A stretch of 64,000 nt of DNA from Asticcacaulis tiandongensis (lineage in GTDB: Bacteria; Pseudomonadota; Alphaproteobacteria; Caulobacterales; Caulobacteraceae). Every line of letters begins with the position of its first letter. Positions within the stretch are counted from its first letter, which is position 1. The translations under genes and the position numbers were made by a program. Where the stretch lies: contig NZ_SSBC01000020.1 in assembly GCF_006475605.1 (NCBI RefSeq), positions 62,001-126,000 on the forward strand, written 5' to 3'. The notes under the pieces are model-generated. The model saw only the letters and a program-made list of their open reading frames with translations. It was not told the DNA's origin and made no database searches. Below, in pieces: positions 9,430 through 17,959 of the stretch.

Positions 9430-9505
9430 ACCCCTCCGCCTTCGCCTTGCTCAGGCACCTCCCCGCATAGCAGGGAGGAGAAGATAGCATGCGAGGCGGA
9501 GGGGT
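9430..9505 (+). repeat. Intergenic palindromic repeat, copy 2 (complete, with outer stem)
   Basis: The most complete copy of the three-copy family. The outer arms ACCCCTCCGCCT (9430-9441) and AGGCGGAGGGGT (9494-9505) are perfect complements. Inside is a CCTCCC/GGGAGG hairpin. It sits between two convergent genes, so it may also serve as a bidirectional terminator, though no run of T follows either arm. Confidence 0.8.
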
Positions 9506-9513
9506 AAAATCAG

Positions 9514-11334
9514 CTATAACGGCTGGCAAACCACAGCCAGCCAGTCGCGTACCTCAGGGCGCACCAGCGGGCCGGTCAGGCGTAACACCTCGGCATGATA
9601 GGCATCCATATAGGCGCGTTCAGCGGGCGACAGCAGGGTCACATCGATCAGATTGCGGTCAATGGGGGCCCAGGTCAGGTTTTTGAACCCGAGCATGGGG
9701 CGTTCGCCGCCGGTGTCGGGTTCGGTGACATATTGCAGGTTCTCGATGCGGATGCCGAAGGCGTTTTCGCGGTAATAGCCCGGTTCGTTTGAGACGATCA
9801 TGCCGGGTTTGAGGGCATAGGCATTCAACGCCTTACTGATGCGCTGAGGGCCTTCGTGTACCCCGAGATAGACGCCGACGCCGTGGCCCGTACCGTGGTC
9901 ATAATCATAGCCTTCGGCCCACAGATATTGCCGCGCCAGTGCATCCAGATGCGTGCCGGTTGTCCCTTGTGGGAAGCGGGCCGTGGCCAGAGCAATGTGA
10001 CCTTTGAGCACCAGTGTGAACATGTGTTTCTGTTCAGTTGCAGGAGTACCTATGGCCACGGTACGGGTGATGTCGGTGGTGCCATCGAGATACTGCGCAC
10101 CGGAATCGACCAGCATCAGATTGCCGTGGCTGAGGCGCAGATTTGTGTCATCGGTGACGCGGTAATGCACGACCGCCCCATTGGGACCGAAGCCGGAAAT
10201 GGTGTCAAAGCTCAGGTCTTTGAGTTTGCCGGTAGCGAGGCGTAAGGATTCGAGTTTTTGCGCGACCTCGATTTCAGTCGGCAGGGTGGCGGTGGCTTCG
10301 GTCGACAGCCAGAAAAGAAACTCGGCCATTACCGCGCCGTCACGGATATGGGCGGCGGTGGTATTTTTAATCTCAGTGGCGTTCTTGCAAGCACGCGGCA
10401 GGGTGCAGGGGTCTTCGCCGCTGATGACATTGGCACCCGCCTGACCGAGCGCGTCAAACCAGCTGGCGGCGGACAGATGGGCGTCGATCAGCACCGACTG
10501 ACCGGACAGGGCGGCGAAGGCTTCTGTCATTTGGTCAGGGTTCAGGAGGCGTACCTGATTGCCGAGCCAGATTTCGAGGCCGTCTGTGACCTTAGAGGGT
10601 TCAAGGAACAGGTCGGCGCGGCCATCGGCATAGAGTAAGCCCTGCGCCAGCGGCAGGGGCGAGCGGATGACATCGCCGCCACGAATATTGAACAGCCAGG
10701 CAATTGAGGACGGGGCGGTAATCAGGGCGGCAACCACACCCTGACGGGTGAGGTCTGCGGCCAGTTCGGCGCGTTTGTCGGCACTTGCGGCACCAGCATA
10801 TTCAAGCGGATAGGGCACGACGGGGGCGGCAGGCTGGGTAGGGCGGGCCTCACCCCATGCCATGTCGAGCGGGTTGGGGGTGACGGCCTTGAGGGTAATG
10901 CCGGACATATGGGCGGCGGCCTGAAAATCGAACAGGGCTCTGGGGCTGTGCAGGCGGGCGTCATAGCCGATGACAAGGCCCGAAGGCAGGGCCGCAAGCG
11001 TGTCAGCCACCGCGGTGGCGCTATAGTCGGCTACGGTGAACAGGGCCGGATCGGTCTGGATGCGCGATTGCAGGGTGTAGCGCCCGTCAGCAAACAGGAT
11101 GGCCTGATCCATCAGGATCAGGGCTGCGCCTGCCGAACCGGTAAAGCCCGATACCCACGCCAGACGTTCGTTGGCATCGGGCAGATATTCGTTCTGATGC
11201 TCGTCTTCATGCGGGATGATGAAGCCGTCCAGACCGGTTGACCTTAGTTGCGCACGCAAGGCGGCGACATGGTTGGCGCCCTGCGCTGGTGTGGTTGTGG
11301 CGTGATAGGTCTGGAAATGCGTGTCGGCAGGCAT
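9514..11334 (-). CDS. pepP: Xaa-Pro aminopeptidase (M24B, long aminopeptidase P type)
   Basis: 606 residues, the length of the three-domain cytosolic aminopeptidase P rather than the 440-residue E. coli form. Two creatinase-like N-terminal domains precede the pita-bread catalytic domain. Metal ligands are seen as the two aspartates in VDSGAQYLDGTTDITRT, the histidine in GTGHGVGVYLGVHEGP and the glutamate in SNEPGYYRENAFGIRIEN. It removes N-terminal residues preceding proline. It is convergent with the methionine operon and lies 14 bases downstream of the SHOCT gene, probably in the same transcript. Confidence 0.92.
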   Translation of the reverse strand: MPADTHFQTYHATTTPAQGANHVAALRAQLRSTGLDGFIIPHEDEHQNEYLPDANERLAWVSGFTGSAGAALILMDQAILFADGRYTLQSRIQTDPALFTVADYSATAVADTLAALPSGLVIGYDARLHSPRALFDFQAAAHMSGITLKAVTPNPLDMAWGEARPTQPAAPVVPYPLEYAGAASADKRAELAADLTRQGVVAALITAPSSIAWLFNIRGGDVIRSPLPLAQGLLYADGRADLFLEPSKVTDGLEIWLGNQVRLLNPDQMTEAFAALSGQSVLIDAHLSAASWFDALGQAGANVISGEDPCTLPRACKNATEIKNTTAAHIRDGAVMAEFLFWLSTEATATLPTEIEVAQKLESLRLATGKLKDLSFDTISGFGPNGAVVHYRVTDDTNLRLSHGNLMLVDSGAQYLDGTTDITRTVAIGTPATEQKHMFTLVLKGHIALATARFPQGTTGTHLDALARQYLWAEGYDYDHGTGHGVGVYLGVHEGPQRISKALNAYALKPGMIVSNEPGYYRENAFGIRIENLQYVTEPDTGGERPMLGFKNLTWAPIDRNLIDVTLLSPAERAYMDAYHAEVLRLTGPLVRPEVRDWLAVVCQPL

Positions 11335-11348
11335 GGGATCGGGGCTTT

Positions 11349-12278
11349 TTAACAGGTTTGCATCGAGGATGTGGCCCCCTGAATAACATATTGGTTGCCC
11401 TTACGGATATAGCGGTCTGTGAAGGTGCGCGTTCCCTTGTAATTGACATCGAAGGAGGTGTTTTTCACCACATTGGTGATTTCGCCTTCAATCTCTTCAG
11501 CATTGGTTTCCACGGCTCCGCCATTACTGTAGCCAATGGGCACGGTGCCCAGCGCTACCGGCCCGTTAGGCGTCAGTTCCGTCAGTGTGAGCCAGTGACA
11601 GCTATAGCCCTGCCATGTGCCGCCGCCTTCGGTTTCCAGCACCGGATAGGGCGCGAGATCGTCACGGATGTCAGTGTCGGCCACCTGACCGAAGCTGCCG
11701 CTTTCGACCGCAGGTACGTAGCTGCGGATCAGCATGAAGCCGTCATTTTGCGGGTTGAGATAATGGACGGCGACCTTGCCGCTGCTGACGTGGCCGGCAT
11801 TTTCCACGCTGCCTTCGCTGATAAGGATTGAGGCAAAGCCGGTTTTGACCAGATGTTTGGGCGCATAGACCACGGTTTCTTCACCACTGGAGACGAAGCT
11901 GGGCGGTGAGCCGAAGACAGCTTCGGTAGCCTTTTTCATTTCGTCGTCAGCCGAAGCCACAGGCGGGGCAAGGGTGGTGCCGTCTATGCCATCGGCTGAG
12001 GATGTAGGCAGACCGTCGGGAGCGATTTCCGCAGGTCTGTCCCGATTAAGCAGATACCACCCACCGGCCACCGCTGTGGCCAGAACCAGCAGGCTGACCA
12101 AAAGCACGCCGGAACCGCCGCGCTTTGCTGGTGGTGGTGCAGGCGGCGGGGGCAGATTAAGCAGGCGGGCCTTTTCGCGTTCGAACTCTTCGTCACTGAG
12201 AGTGCCGTCACGGTGCAGGGCCGCCAGCCGTTCGAGTGCGTCCAGATGTGTCTGTTCGTCCAGAGGGGGCTGGCTCAT
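11349..12278 (-). CDS. SHOCT-domain single-pass membrane protein
   Basis: 309 residues. Residues ~12-40 (LERLAALHRDGTLSDEEFE) are a SHOCT motif, a short helical oligomerisation module. A proline-rich linker (LPPPPAPPP) and one membrane helix (GVLLVSLLVLATAVAGGWYLL, ~ residues 57-77) follow. The remaining ~230 residues are beta-rich, presumably periplasmic, and unfamiliar to me, with only two cysteines. The orientation implies a cytoplasmic SHOCT and a periplasmic sensor or binding domain. Function unknown. Confidence 0.65.
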   Translation of the reverse strand: MSQPPLDEQTHLDALERLAALHRDGTLSDEEFEREKARLLNLPPPPAPPPAKRGGSGVLLVSLLVLATAVAGGWYLLNRDRPAEIAPDGLPTSSADGIDGTTLAPPVASADDEMKKATEAVFGSPPSFVSSGEETVVYAPKHLVKTGFASILISEGSVENAGHVSSGKVAVHYLNPQNDGFMLIRSYVPAVESGSFGQVADTDIRDDLAPYPVLETEGGGTWQGYSCHWLTLTELTPNGPVALGTVPIGYSNGGAVETNAEEIEGEITNVVKNTSFDVNYKGTRTFTDRYIRKGNQYVIQGATSSMQTC

Positions 12279-12357
12279 GACTAAATCTTCCTTCCCGGCG
12301 GGATGAGACAGAAAATCCAGTCATACCTTGTCGTAAATAAAATACGGATAAGGAAAA

Positions 12358-13227
12358 TCAGCCGTTTCGTTTCATCACCAGCGTACACCAGGCATCGCGA
12401 TGGATGCGGCGGATAACGCGGAAGCCTTTGGAGAGATAGGCAGCCTTGACGAAGCGTTCCTGTGTACGCAGGAGGCCCGAAAGGATGACAATGCCGCCCG
12501 GCTTAAGGGACGTCTTGATCGACTGTGACAGGCTGACGAGCGGGCGCGCCAGAATATTGGCGAACACCAGATCATAGGGGGCGCGCTGACGTACATCCTT
12601 GTGGTTCAGACCATTGGCCCAGACGAAACGCGCATTCGAAGTATTCAGTTTGGCGTTTTCGTTGGAAATGCGCACGCTCACCGGATCGATGTCGGTGCCG
12701 ACAGCGTATGTGGTGCCGGTCTTTGAAGCCGCAATCGCCAGAACGCCGGTGCCTGCGCCGACATCCAGAACGCGCTCAAAGCGATACTTTTTCAGCAGTT
12801 CATCATAGGCCTGAAGGCAGCCAACGGTCGTGCCGTGGTGACCGGTACCAAAGGCGGCGCCGGCTTCGATGCGCAGATTGACCGTGCTCTGGGGTTTTTT
12901 GCCGCGATCATGGATGCCGTACACGAAGAATCTACCGGCGCGTACCGGCGGCAGGCCGGACAGGGCCATGCTCAGCCAGTCGGCATCGGCAAGTGTGTCG
13001 GCGTTTACCGTAAGCTCTGAATAATTCTTAAGAACTTCCTGTAATTGGTGGTCTTCCTCTTCGGTGGTGGGGAAGGCATCAATACGCCAGATATTGCGGT
13101 CTTCGTCCTCTTCGAGGATCGAATAGGTCACGCCTTCGAGCAAAATATCGTCGTCGATAGCCTCGGCAGCGGTTTCTGCCACTTGGCGCGGGCCTTTTGC
13201 TATGATTTGTTGTGGATTATATGTCAT
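12358..13227 (-). CDS. prmA: Ribosomal protein L11 methyltransferase
   Basis: 289 residues, standard PrmA length. An N-terminal substrate-binding domain leads into the characteristic [14 protein letters not shown] loop (~ residues 125-138), then [16 protein letters not shown], the SAM motif, and [12 protein letters not shown], the catalytic N-x-L motif equivalent. PrmA trimethylates lysines and the N-terminus of L11. It is divergent from the lysine/alanine-rich gene starting near 13319. Confidence 0.93.
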   Translation of the reverse strand: MTYNPQQIIAKGPRQVAETAAEAIDDDILLEGVTYSILEEDEDRNIWRIDAFPTTEEEDHQLQEVLKNYSELTVNADTLADADWLSMALSGLPPVRAGRFFVYGIHDRGKKPQSTVNLRIEAGAAFGTGHHGTTVGCLQAYDELLKKYRFERVLDVGAGTGVLAIAASKTGTTYAVGTDIDPVSVRISNENAKLNTSNARFVWANGLNHKDVRQRAPYDLVFANILARPLVSLSQSIKTSLKPGGIVILSGLLRTQERFVKAAYLSKGFRVIRRIHRDAWCTLVMKRNG

Positions 13228-13318
13228 GCTGATCTGCGGTATTTTCCGATTCGATGTGACGAGTGATTAATACGGTCTTTAAGCGTGCGCGCGCCGCGCG
13301 CCAATGGGAAAGTGGAAG

Positions 13319-14215
13319 ATGGCTACTGAGAAAAAGACAAAAACGACGGCAGCGTCTGATATTGCCGCTGATGCGGGCGTAAAAAAGACGATTGCACGCA
13401 AAACCGCTGCGGCACAAAAAGCCGTTGATACGGCCGCAACCAAGGCCAAAAAGACGGTCGCCAAGACAGCCACCAAGGCTGAGGCCGGTGTGAAGGCAAC
13501 CGCAACCAAGGCAACCCGCACCGTCAAAGCTGCCGCGACGACCGCTAAAAAGACAGCGGTTAAGGCCGAAAAGGACGTGAAGACAGTGGCAAAGGCTGCG
13601 GTCAAGGAAACAAAGGCCACAGCCAGCAAGGTCAAGGCGGAAGCCACCAAGACAGCCAAGGCCGTCACGACCCGCGCCAGGACGGCAACCGCTAAGGCGG
13701 CGCCGGCAAAGCTTGCGGCGGTGGAAGCGACTGAGGCCAAGGCTAAAAGCGCGGCTGTGCGCAAGAAGGCCGAGACCGCAGTGGCCTCGGCAAAGGTAAA
13801 GATCAACGAGGCCGTTGAAGCAGCCAAGCCCGCGATCAAGGATGCGCGCAAGAAGGCTGAGACGGCTGTGGCGGCGGCAAAGGATCGGATCGATGATGCG
13901 GTTGAAGCGGCAAAGCCCGCCATCAGTGAGGCCAAGGTCAAGGCTGAAGGGGTCATTGAAGCCGCCAAGGATAAGCTGGATGACGCCGTAAAAGCGGCAA
14001 GGGACGCCGGTGACAAGGCGGCGGACGCTATCGATGAGGCCAGAGATAAGGCCGAAGACGCTATTCAGGCGGCCAAGGTTCGCGCCGGTGCGACCATCGA
14101 GGCGGTTAAGGATCGCGCTGAAGATACAGTTGAGGCTGCTCAGGCCGAGGTGCGCAAGGCACAGGGCGAGGCCAAAAAGGGCGGCTTCTTTAGCTGGCTG
14201 TTTGGCCGCAAATAG
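13319..14215 (+). CDS. Lysine/alanine-rich histone-H1-like (or LEA-like) protein with C-terminal FFSWLFG motif
   Basis: 298 residues, dominated by Lys, Ala, Thr, Val, Asp and Glu. The first ~150 residues are basic KxA/TAK repeats like bacterial H1-type proteins. The second half has amphipathic repeats such as EAAKPAI, KAETAVAAAKDRIDDAV and EAAKDKLDDAV, more like a LEA or apolipoprotein helix. It ends with GGFFSWLFGRK, a hydrophobic-basic tail. The start at 13319 follows GGGAAAG at a good distance; an ATG at 13304 is possible but has no ribosome site. Likely roles are DNA or membrane association; no enzyme function is expected. A rho-independent terminator follows at 14238. Confidence 0.7.
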   Translation: MATEKKTKTTAASDIAADAGVKKTIARKTAAAQKAVDTAATKAKKTVAKTATKAEAGVKATATKATRTVKAAATTAKKTAVKAEKDVKTVAKAAVKETKATASKVKAEATKTAKAVTTRARTATAKAAPAKLAAVEATEAKAKSAAVRKKAETAVASAKVKINEAVEAAKPAIKDARKKAETAVAAAKDRIDDAVEAAKPAISEAKVKAEGVIEAAKDKLDDAVKAARDAGDKAADAIDEARDKAEDAIQAAKVRAGATIEAVKDRAEDTVEAAQAEVRKAQGEAKKGGFFSWLFGRK

Positions 14216-14237
14216 GCCTTAGGGCTTAAATTATTCG

Positions 14238-14274
14238 AACGCCGGTTTGAGAAGGCTCAGACCGGCGTTTTTTT
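14238..14274 (+). terminator. Rho-independent terminator
   Basis: AACGCCGGT pairs with ACCGGCGTT, followed by a run of T. It ends the transcript of the lysine/alanine-rich gene. Confidence 0.9.
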
Positions 14275-14364
14275 GTCCCTAAAGGGTGAAACGGCAGGAA
14301 AGTCGTTGCACTTTTTTCGTGGATGTTTCACTGACAGGATCGAAATTCATAGGGGGGAGTTTCC

Positions 14365-15858
14365 ATGTTCGGCTGGTTATTCGGCAAGACGAAACGCAAG
14401 TCGAAAACGACGGTCCCTGACGGGACGGTTATGGAAGCTCCCGTACAAGCGGAGCCGCCCAAGATGACGAAAACCACACGTACCGAAACCGATACCTTTG
14501 GCCCGATCGAGGTCGATGATACAAAATACTGGGGCGCACAGGCCCAGCGTTCGCTCGGTAATTTTAAAATCGGCTGGGAAAAGCAGCCTTTGCCGGTGGT
14601 ACGGGCCTTGGGCATCGTGAAACGGGCGGCGGCCGAAACCAATCTGGCGCTGGGTAAGCTCGATGCGACAGTTGCCGGTGCCATTGTTCAGGCGGCCAAC
14701 GAAGTTATCGAAGGCAAGCTGGATGAACACTTTCCGCTGGTCGTCTGGCAGACCGGTTCGGGCACACAGTCGAACATGAATGCCAATGAGGTTATTTCGA
14801 ACCGCGCCATTGAAATTCTGGGGGGCGAAAAGGGCACGAAAAAGCCTGTGCACCCCAACGATCACGTCAATATGTCGCAATCGTCGAACGACACCTATCC
14901 GACAGCCATGCATGTCGCCTGTGCCGAGGAGATTGTGCACCGTCTGCTGCCGGCGCTGCAAACCCTGCGCAATGCCCTGAATGACAAGGCCGAAGCATGG
15001 AAAGCGATTATCAAGATCGGCCGTACCCATACGCAGGACGCCACGCCCCTGACGCTGGGTCAGGAATTTTCCGGCTACACGCAGCAACTGACCAATGGTC
15101 TTGAGCGTATTGAGCAGACTCTGCCCAAGCTGATGCAACTGGCGCAGGGCGGCACGGCGGTCGGTACGGGCCTTAATGCGCCTGTTGGTTTTGCCGAAGG
15201 TGTGGCTGATCGTATTGCGGCGATTACTGGCCTTAAGTTCACCACGGCACCCAACAAGTTCGAGGCGCTTGCGGCGCATGATGCCATGGTCTTCTCGCAC
15301 GGGGCGATCAATACGGTGGCGGCTTCGCTGTTCAAGATCGCCAATGACATCCGTTTCCTCGGTTCCGGCCCGCGTGCCGGTCTGGGGGAACTGGCTCTGC
15401 CGGAAAACGAGCCTGGTTCATCGATCATGCCGGGTAAGGTCAATCCGACCCAGTGTGAAGCCCTGACACAGGTTTGTGTGCAGGTGTTCGGCAACCATGC
15501 CGCCCTGACCTTTGCCGGTTCGCAGGGGCATTTTGAACTGAACGTTTTTAATCCGGTCATGGCCTATAATTTCCTGCAATCGGTACGTTTGCTGGCTGAC
15601 GCGGCGGTGTCATTCACGGAAAACTGTGTGGTCGGTATTGAACCGCGTATCGAAAATATTCAGAAGGGCGTTGAAAATTCGCTGATGCTGGTCACGGCGC
15701 TCAATGGCCGTCTGGGCTATGATGCCTGTGCGAAAATCGCCAAGACCGCCCACAAGAACGGCACCACCCTGCGTGACGAAGCTGTCGGCGGTGGTTACCT
15801 GACCAACGAAGAGTTCGACCAGTACGTGCGTCCTGAGAACATGGTCTCTCCGGGTTAA
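14365..15858 (+). CDS. fumC: Class II fumarase with unusual N-terminal extension
   Basis: 497 residues; ordinary FumC is about 463. Fumarase hydrates fumarate to malate in the TCA cycle without an iron-sulfur cluster. The standard start would be the methionine of [17 protein letters not shown] at 14464. The signature [11 protein letters not shown], the catalytic His region [13 protein letters not shown] and [14 protein letters not shown] are all present. A strong ribosome site (GGGGGGAG, 14352-14359) lies 5 bases before the ATG at 14365, in frame, adding 33 residues that begin [14 protein letters not shown]. That extension resembles the tail of the preceding protein. A terminator follows at 15878. 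Confidence 0.93.
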   Translation: MFGWLFGKTKRKSKTTVPDGTVMEAPVQAEPPKMTKTTRTETDTFGPIEVDDTKYWGAQAQRSLGNFKIGWEKQPLPVVRALGIVKRAAAETNLALGKLDATVAGAIVQAANEVIEGKLDEHFPLVVWQTGSGTQSNMNANEVISNRAIEILGGEKGTKKPVHPNDHVNMSQSSNDTYPTAMHVACAEEIVHRLLPALQTLRNALNDKAEAWKAIIKIGRTHTQDATPLTLGQEFSGYTQQLTNGLERIEQTLPKLMQLAQGGTAVGTGLNAPVGFAEGVADRIAAITGLKFTTAPNKFEALAAHDAMVFSHGAINTVAASLFKIANDIRFLGSGPRAGLGELALPENEPGSSIMPGKVNPTQCEALTQVCVQVFGNHAALTFAGSQGHFELNVFNPVMAYNFLQSVRLLADAAVSFTENCVVGIEPRIENIQKGVENSLMLVTALNGRLGYDACAKIAKTAHKNGTTLRDEAVGGGYLTNEEFDQYVRPENMVSPG

Positions 15859-15877
15859 TCAAACCCATTATAATCGG

Positions 15878-15909
15878 GCCCCTGTCGTCTAACGGCAGGG
15901 GCTTTTTTT
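15878..15909 (+). terminator. Rho-independent terminator after fumC
   Basis: GCCCCTGTCG pairs with CGGCAGGGGC (one G-T wobble) with a TCTAA loop, followed by seven T residues. Confidence 0.93.
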
Positions 15910-15925
15910 ATGGTTTTCAGTTTGC

Positions 15926-15931
15926 TATAAG
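15926..15931 (+). promoter_or_regulatory. Probable -10 element of the guanidine exporter gene
   Basis: TATAAG lies just before the riboswitch. The T-rich tail of the fumC terminator occupies the -35 region, so the -35 is weak or unclear. Confidence 0.35.
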
Positions 15932-15936
15932 CCCGC

Positions 15937-15979
15937 TACCCGACGAGACGCGCCGTACCGGGTTAAGACAAGACGACGC
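15937..15979 (+). ncRNA. Guanidine-III riboswitch (ykkC-III)
   Basis: The run from ACCCGACGAG through GCGCCGTACC, GGGT and GACAAGACGACGC matches the conserved core of the ykkC-III pseudoknot (GACGAG, GCGCCGUACC, GGU, GACAAGACG, CGC) almost base for base. It sits 26 bases before the start of an SMR-family guanidine exporter, the usual partner. GGTTAAGAC at 15961-15969 can also pair with GTTTTAACC at 15983-15991, which abuts the GGAG ribosome site at 15995-15998. That pairing would compete with the riboswitch helix, a plausible expression platform. Confidence 0.9.
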
Positions 15980-16005
15980 TTTGTTTTAACCAATGGAGCG
16001 TTACC

Positions 16006-16329
16006 ATGCCCTTAGCCTGGGTCTTTCTCGGCATTGCCGGTCTTCTTGAAATCTGTTGGGCCGTTGGCCTTAAATATACCGAAGGCTTTACCAAGCCCTT
16101 GCCGTCACTGTTTGTGCTTGTGACCCTTGCGGCCAGTATGTTTTTGCTGGCCAAGGCGGCGGAAACCCTGCCGATTGGCACAGCCTATGCCATATGGGTC
16201 GGTATAGGTGCCATGGGTGCGGCTATATTGGGGATATTCCTGTTCAGCGAACCTGTGACGGCACCGAGACTGTTTTTCCTCGGAATGTTGCTGGTGGCCA
16301 TTATCGGTCTTAAGGCCACCGCCGCCTGA
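16006..16329 (+). CDS. sugE: Guanidinium exporter, SMR family (Gdx/SugE)
   Basis: 107 residues with four membrane helices. The key proton/substrate glutamate is in GLLEICWAVGLKYTEGF, near residue 14, and the Gdx signature GLKYTEGFTKPLPS is present, separating it from the EmrE branch. These dual-topology dimers exchange guanidinium for protons. The guanidine-III riboswitch directly upstream supports guanidine as the true substrate rather than quaternary ammonium drugs. The ribosome site is GGAG, seven bases from the ATG. Confidence 0.93.
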   Translation: MPLAWVFLGIAGLLEICWAVGLKYTEGFTKPLPSLFVLVTLAASMFLLAKAAETLPIGTAYAIWVGIGAMGAAILGIFLFSEPVTAPRLFFLGMLLVAIIGLKATAA

Positions 16330-16340
16330 TTGCGATACGG

Positions 16341-17543
16341 TTACGCCGGTACCAGTAATGGTGCCGGCGTTTCATTACTGGGCTGATCACGCAGGGATTT
16401 TACGAAGGCAAAGACCTGTGCCTTGACGATTTCATCTTCGCCGCGTTCGGCCAGAAGATAAAGCTCGGCCATGGCGGTTGGTGACAGTTGCAGGCTCATA
16501 TTCTGATTGACGACTTTGAAAATGCCGGGGCGCAGCGGCGCACGGATTTCGTTGTCATCGACAAGGGCTTCGGTAATCTTCTCGCCATCACGTAAGCCCG
16601 TCAGGACGATTTTGATATCTTTGTTAGGCCTCAGGCCGTACAGCCGGATCATGCGTTTGGCCAGATCACAGATCTTGATCGGCGAGCCCATTTCCAGAAT
16701 ATACAGGTTCGATTTTTCTTCGGGGTGTGAGGCGTTGTGACGTGCCGCCGTCATCACCAGTTGCACAGCCTCGGCAATGGTCATGAAGAAACGCTCAACC
16801 TTTGGGTCGGTCAGGGTGATGGGGCCGCCGCGCTCAATCTGTGAACGAAACAGAGGCACAACCGAGCCGGTCGAGCCCAGCACATTGCCAAAACGCACGA
16901 CGCAGGCCTGATTGGATGAGCCGAGTTGCGTCGAGATCAGATGTTCAGCCAGACGCTTGGTCGCGCCCATCATGCTGGCGGGGGCCACAGCCTTATCGGA
17001 AGAAATCAGCACCAGCTGTTTTACTTTGGCGGCCTTGGCGGCATCGATGACATATTGCGTGCCCATGACATTGGTCAGAACACCCTCAGAGGGGTTAAGC
17101 TCAACCATCGGCACGTGTTTCAGGGCGGCGGCATGGAAAATGACGTCCGGCTTTTGCTCAACGAAAATAGCCTCAAGGCGGGCCTTGCGGCGGATCGAGC
17201 AGAGTATCGGCAACAGGGGGGCATCAGGAAATTCGTAACGCAGCGCTTTTTCGACGTCATAAAGCGCCAGTTCCGAATGGTCGATCAGGACAATGCGCGC
17301 GGCCCCCAGCGACAGGGCCTGACGGGCGATTTCGGAGCCAATGGAGCCGCCGGCACCGGTAACAAGGATCGATTTGCCCGCATAAAATTGCTTCAGACCA
17401 TCCTTGTCCAGCTCCACCTGAGGGCGGTGCAGAAGGCGTTTATAGGATAGGGAATCATTAGGGTCGGCCAGAGACAGGGTCACGGATTTACGGCCGATGA
17501 ACGGCAGTTTGGCAACGAAGCGTAAGAACTTATAGTTATTCAA
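16341..17543 (-). CDS. UDP-sugar 4,6-dehydratase/epimerase, CapD/FlaA1 family, lacking the membrane domain
   Basis: 400 residues. The extended-SDR NAD motif is SILVTGAGGSIGSEIARQAL (~ residues 58-77). The active site is altered from YxxxK to SSDKAVAPASMMGATKR, the SDK...M...K form of UDP-GlcNAc 4,6-dehydratases. The linker LLHRPQVELDKDGLKQF, normally preceding the catalytic domain in the long membrane-bound form, is kept, but the four N-terminal helices and the nucleotide-binding domain are missing. It thus looks like a truncated long-form enzyme for surface polysaccharide sugars. The apparent start is TTG with no clear ribosome site, so the true start is uncertain. Confidence 0.8.
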   Translation of the reverse strand: MNNYKFLRFVAKLPFIGRKSVTLSLADPNDSLSYKRLLHRPQVELDKDGLKQFYAGKSILVTGAGGSIGSEIARQALSLGAARIVLIDHSELALYDVEKALRYEFPDAPLLPILCSIRRKARLEAIFVEQKPDVIFHAAALKHVPMVELNPSEGVLTNVMGTQYVIDAAKAAKVKQLVLISSDKAVAPASMMGATKRLAEHLISTQLGSSNQACVVRFGNVLGSTGSVVPLFRSQIERGGPITLTDPKVERFFMTIAEAVQLVMTAARHNASHPEEKSNLYILEMGSPIKICDLAKRMIRLYGLRPNKDIKIVLTGLRDGEKITEALVDDNEIRAPLRPGIFKVVNQNMSLQLSPTAMAELYLLAERGEDEIVKAQVFAFVKSLRDQPSNETPAPLLVPA

Positions 17544-17695
17544 TGGTTTGTAAATCCGACAACGCCAAACCTTACTTCGGCCTATAGTTATAGATTAACG
17601 TGTATCGGGGTATTGCCACAACCCTTTTTCCTCACGCAGATGTGTTTAAATCCACGGATTAATATAAAAAATAAATAAGATAGGTGGGTGCGGGC

Positions 17696-17877
17696 AAAAA
17701 AAGACCGCAGACGAGGAATGGGGGACACGTCTGCGGTCGGGACCAGTTTTTCACTTGGAGCAGAGCCAGAGCTCTCACTCAGGATACACAGATAAACTTG
17801 GGACAGGACTGCCTGAATTTATCTGTATGGGGTCATGAACGATCGGGAAGAGTCAGGGGCGTCCGGACCGTCCATAA
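17696..17877 (-). ncRNA. Candidate small RNA with FNR/FixK-type promoter and rho-independent terminator
   Basis: This lies in the 416-base gap between the CapD-like gene and btuB. On the minus strand a perfect TTGAT-N4-ATCAA box (17907-17920) is followed by TATAAC (17884-17889) and then about 180 bases ending in a strong terminator: GACCGCAGACG pairs with CGTCTGCGGTC over 17703-17738 with seven U residues. A second 9-bp stem (17788-17796 with 17818-17826) lies within. Several C-rich single-stranded runs, including UGUCCCCCAUUCCU in the terminator loop, could pair with ribosome sites. The only ORF has 18 codons and no ribosome site. It could instead be the 3' end of the btuB transcript. Confidence 0.5.
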
Positions 17878-17906
17878 GACCGTGTTATATTATTTTTACG
17901 TGCGCA

Positions 17907-17920
17907 TTGATCAAAATCAA
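17907..17920. promoter_or_regulatory. Perfect FNR/FixK box
   Basis: TTGATCAAAATCAA matches TTGAT-N4-ATCAA on both strands. Its centre is about 36-41 bases before the expected start of the minus-strand small RNA, the class II activator position. It is 40 bases past the btuB stop, so it does not control btuB. Confidence 0.7.
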
Positions 17921-17959
17921 CCTGTGGTGATTTTATAGCTTTGCGCATGGTTTTCAATT

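Noticed and set aside
13262-13281. TTAA-N8-TTAA in the prmA/H1-like divergent region as a CtrA site
   Set aside because: The spacing is off by one base; a GATTC nearby is not enough support.
13279-14016. 245-codon Ala/Ser/Val-rich frame antisense to the lysine/alanine-rich gene, resembling a membrane protein
   Set aside because: Its composition is the reverse reading of Lys/Ala repeats; no ribosome site and it runs through the start region of the real gene.
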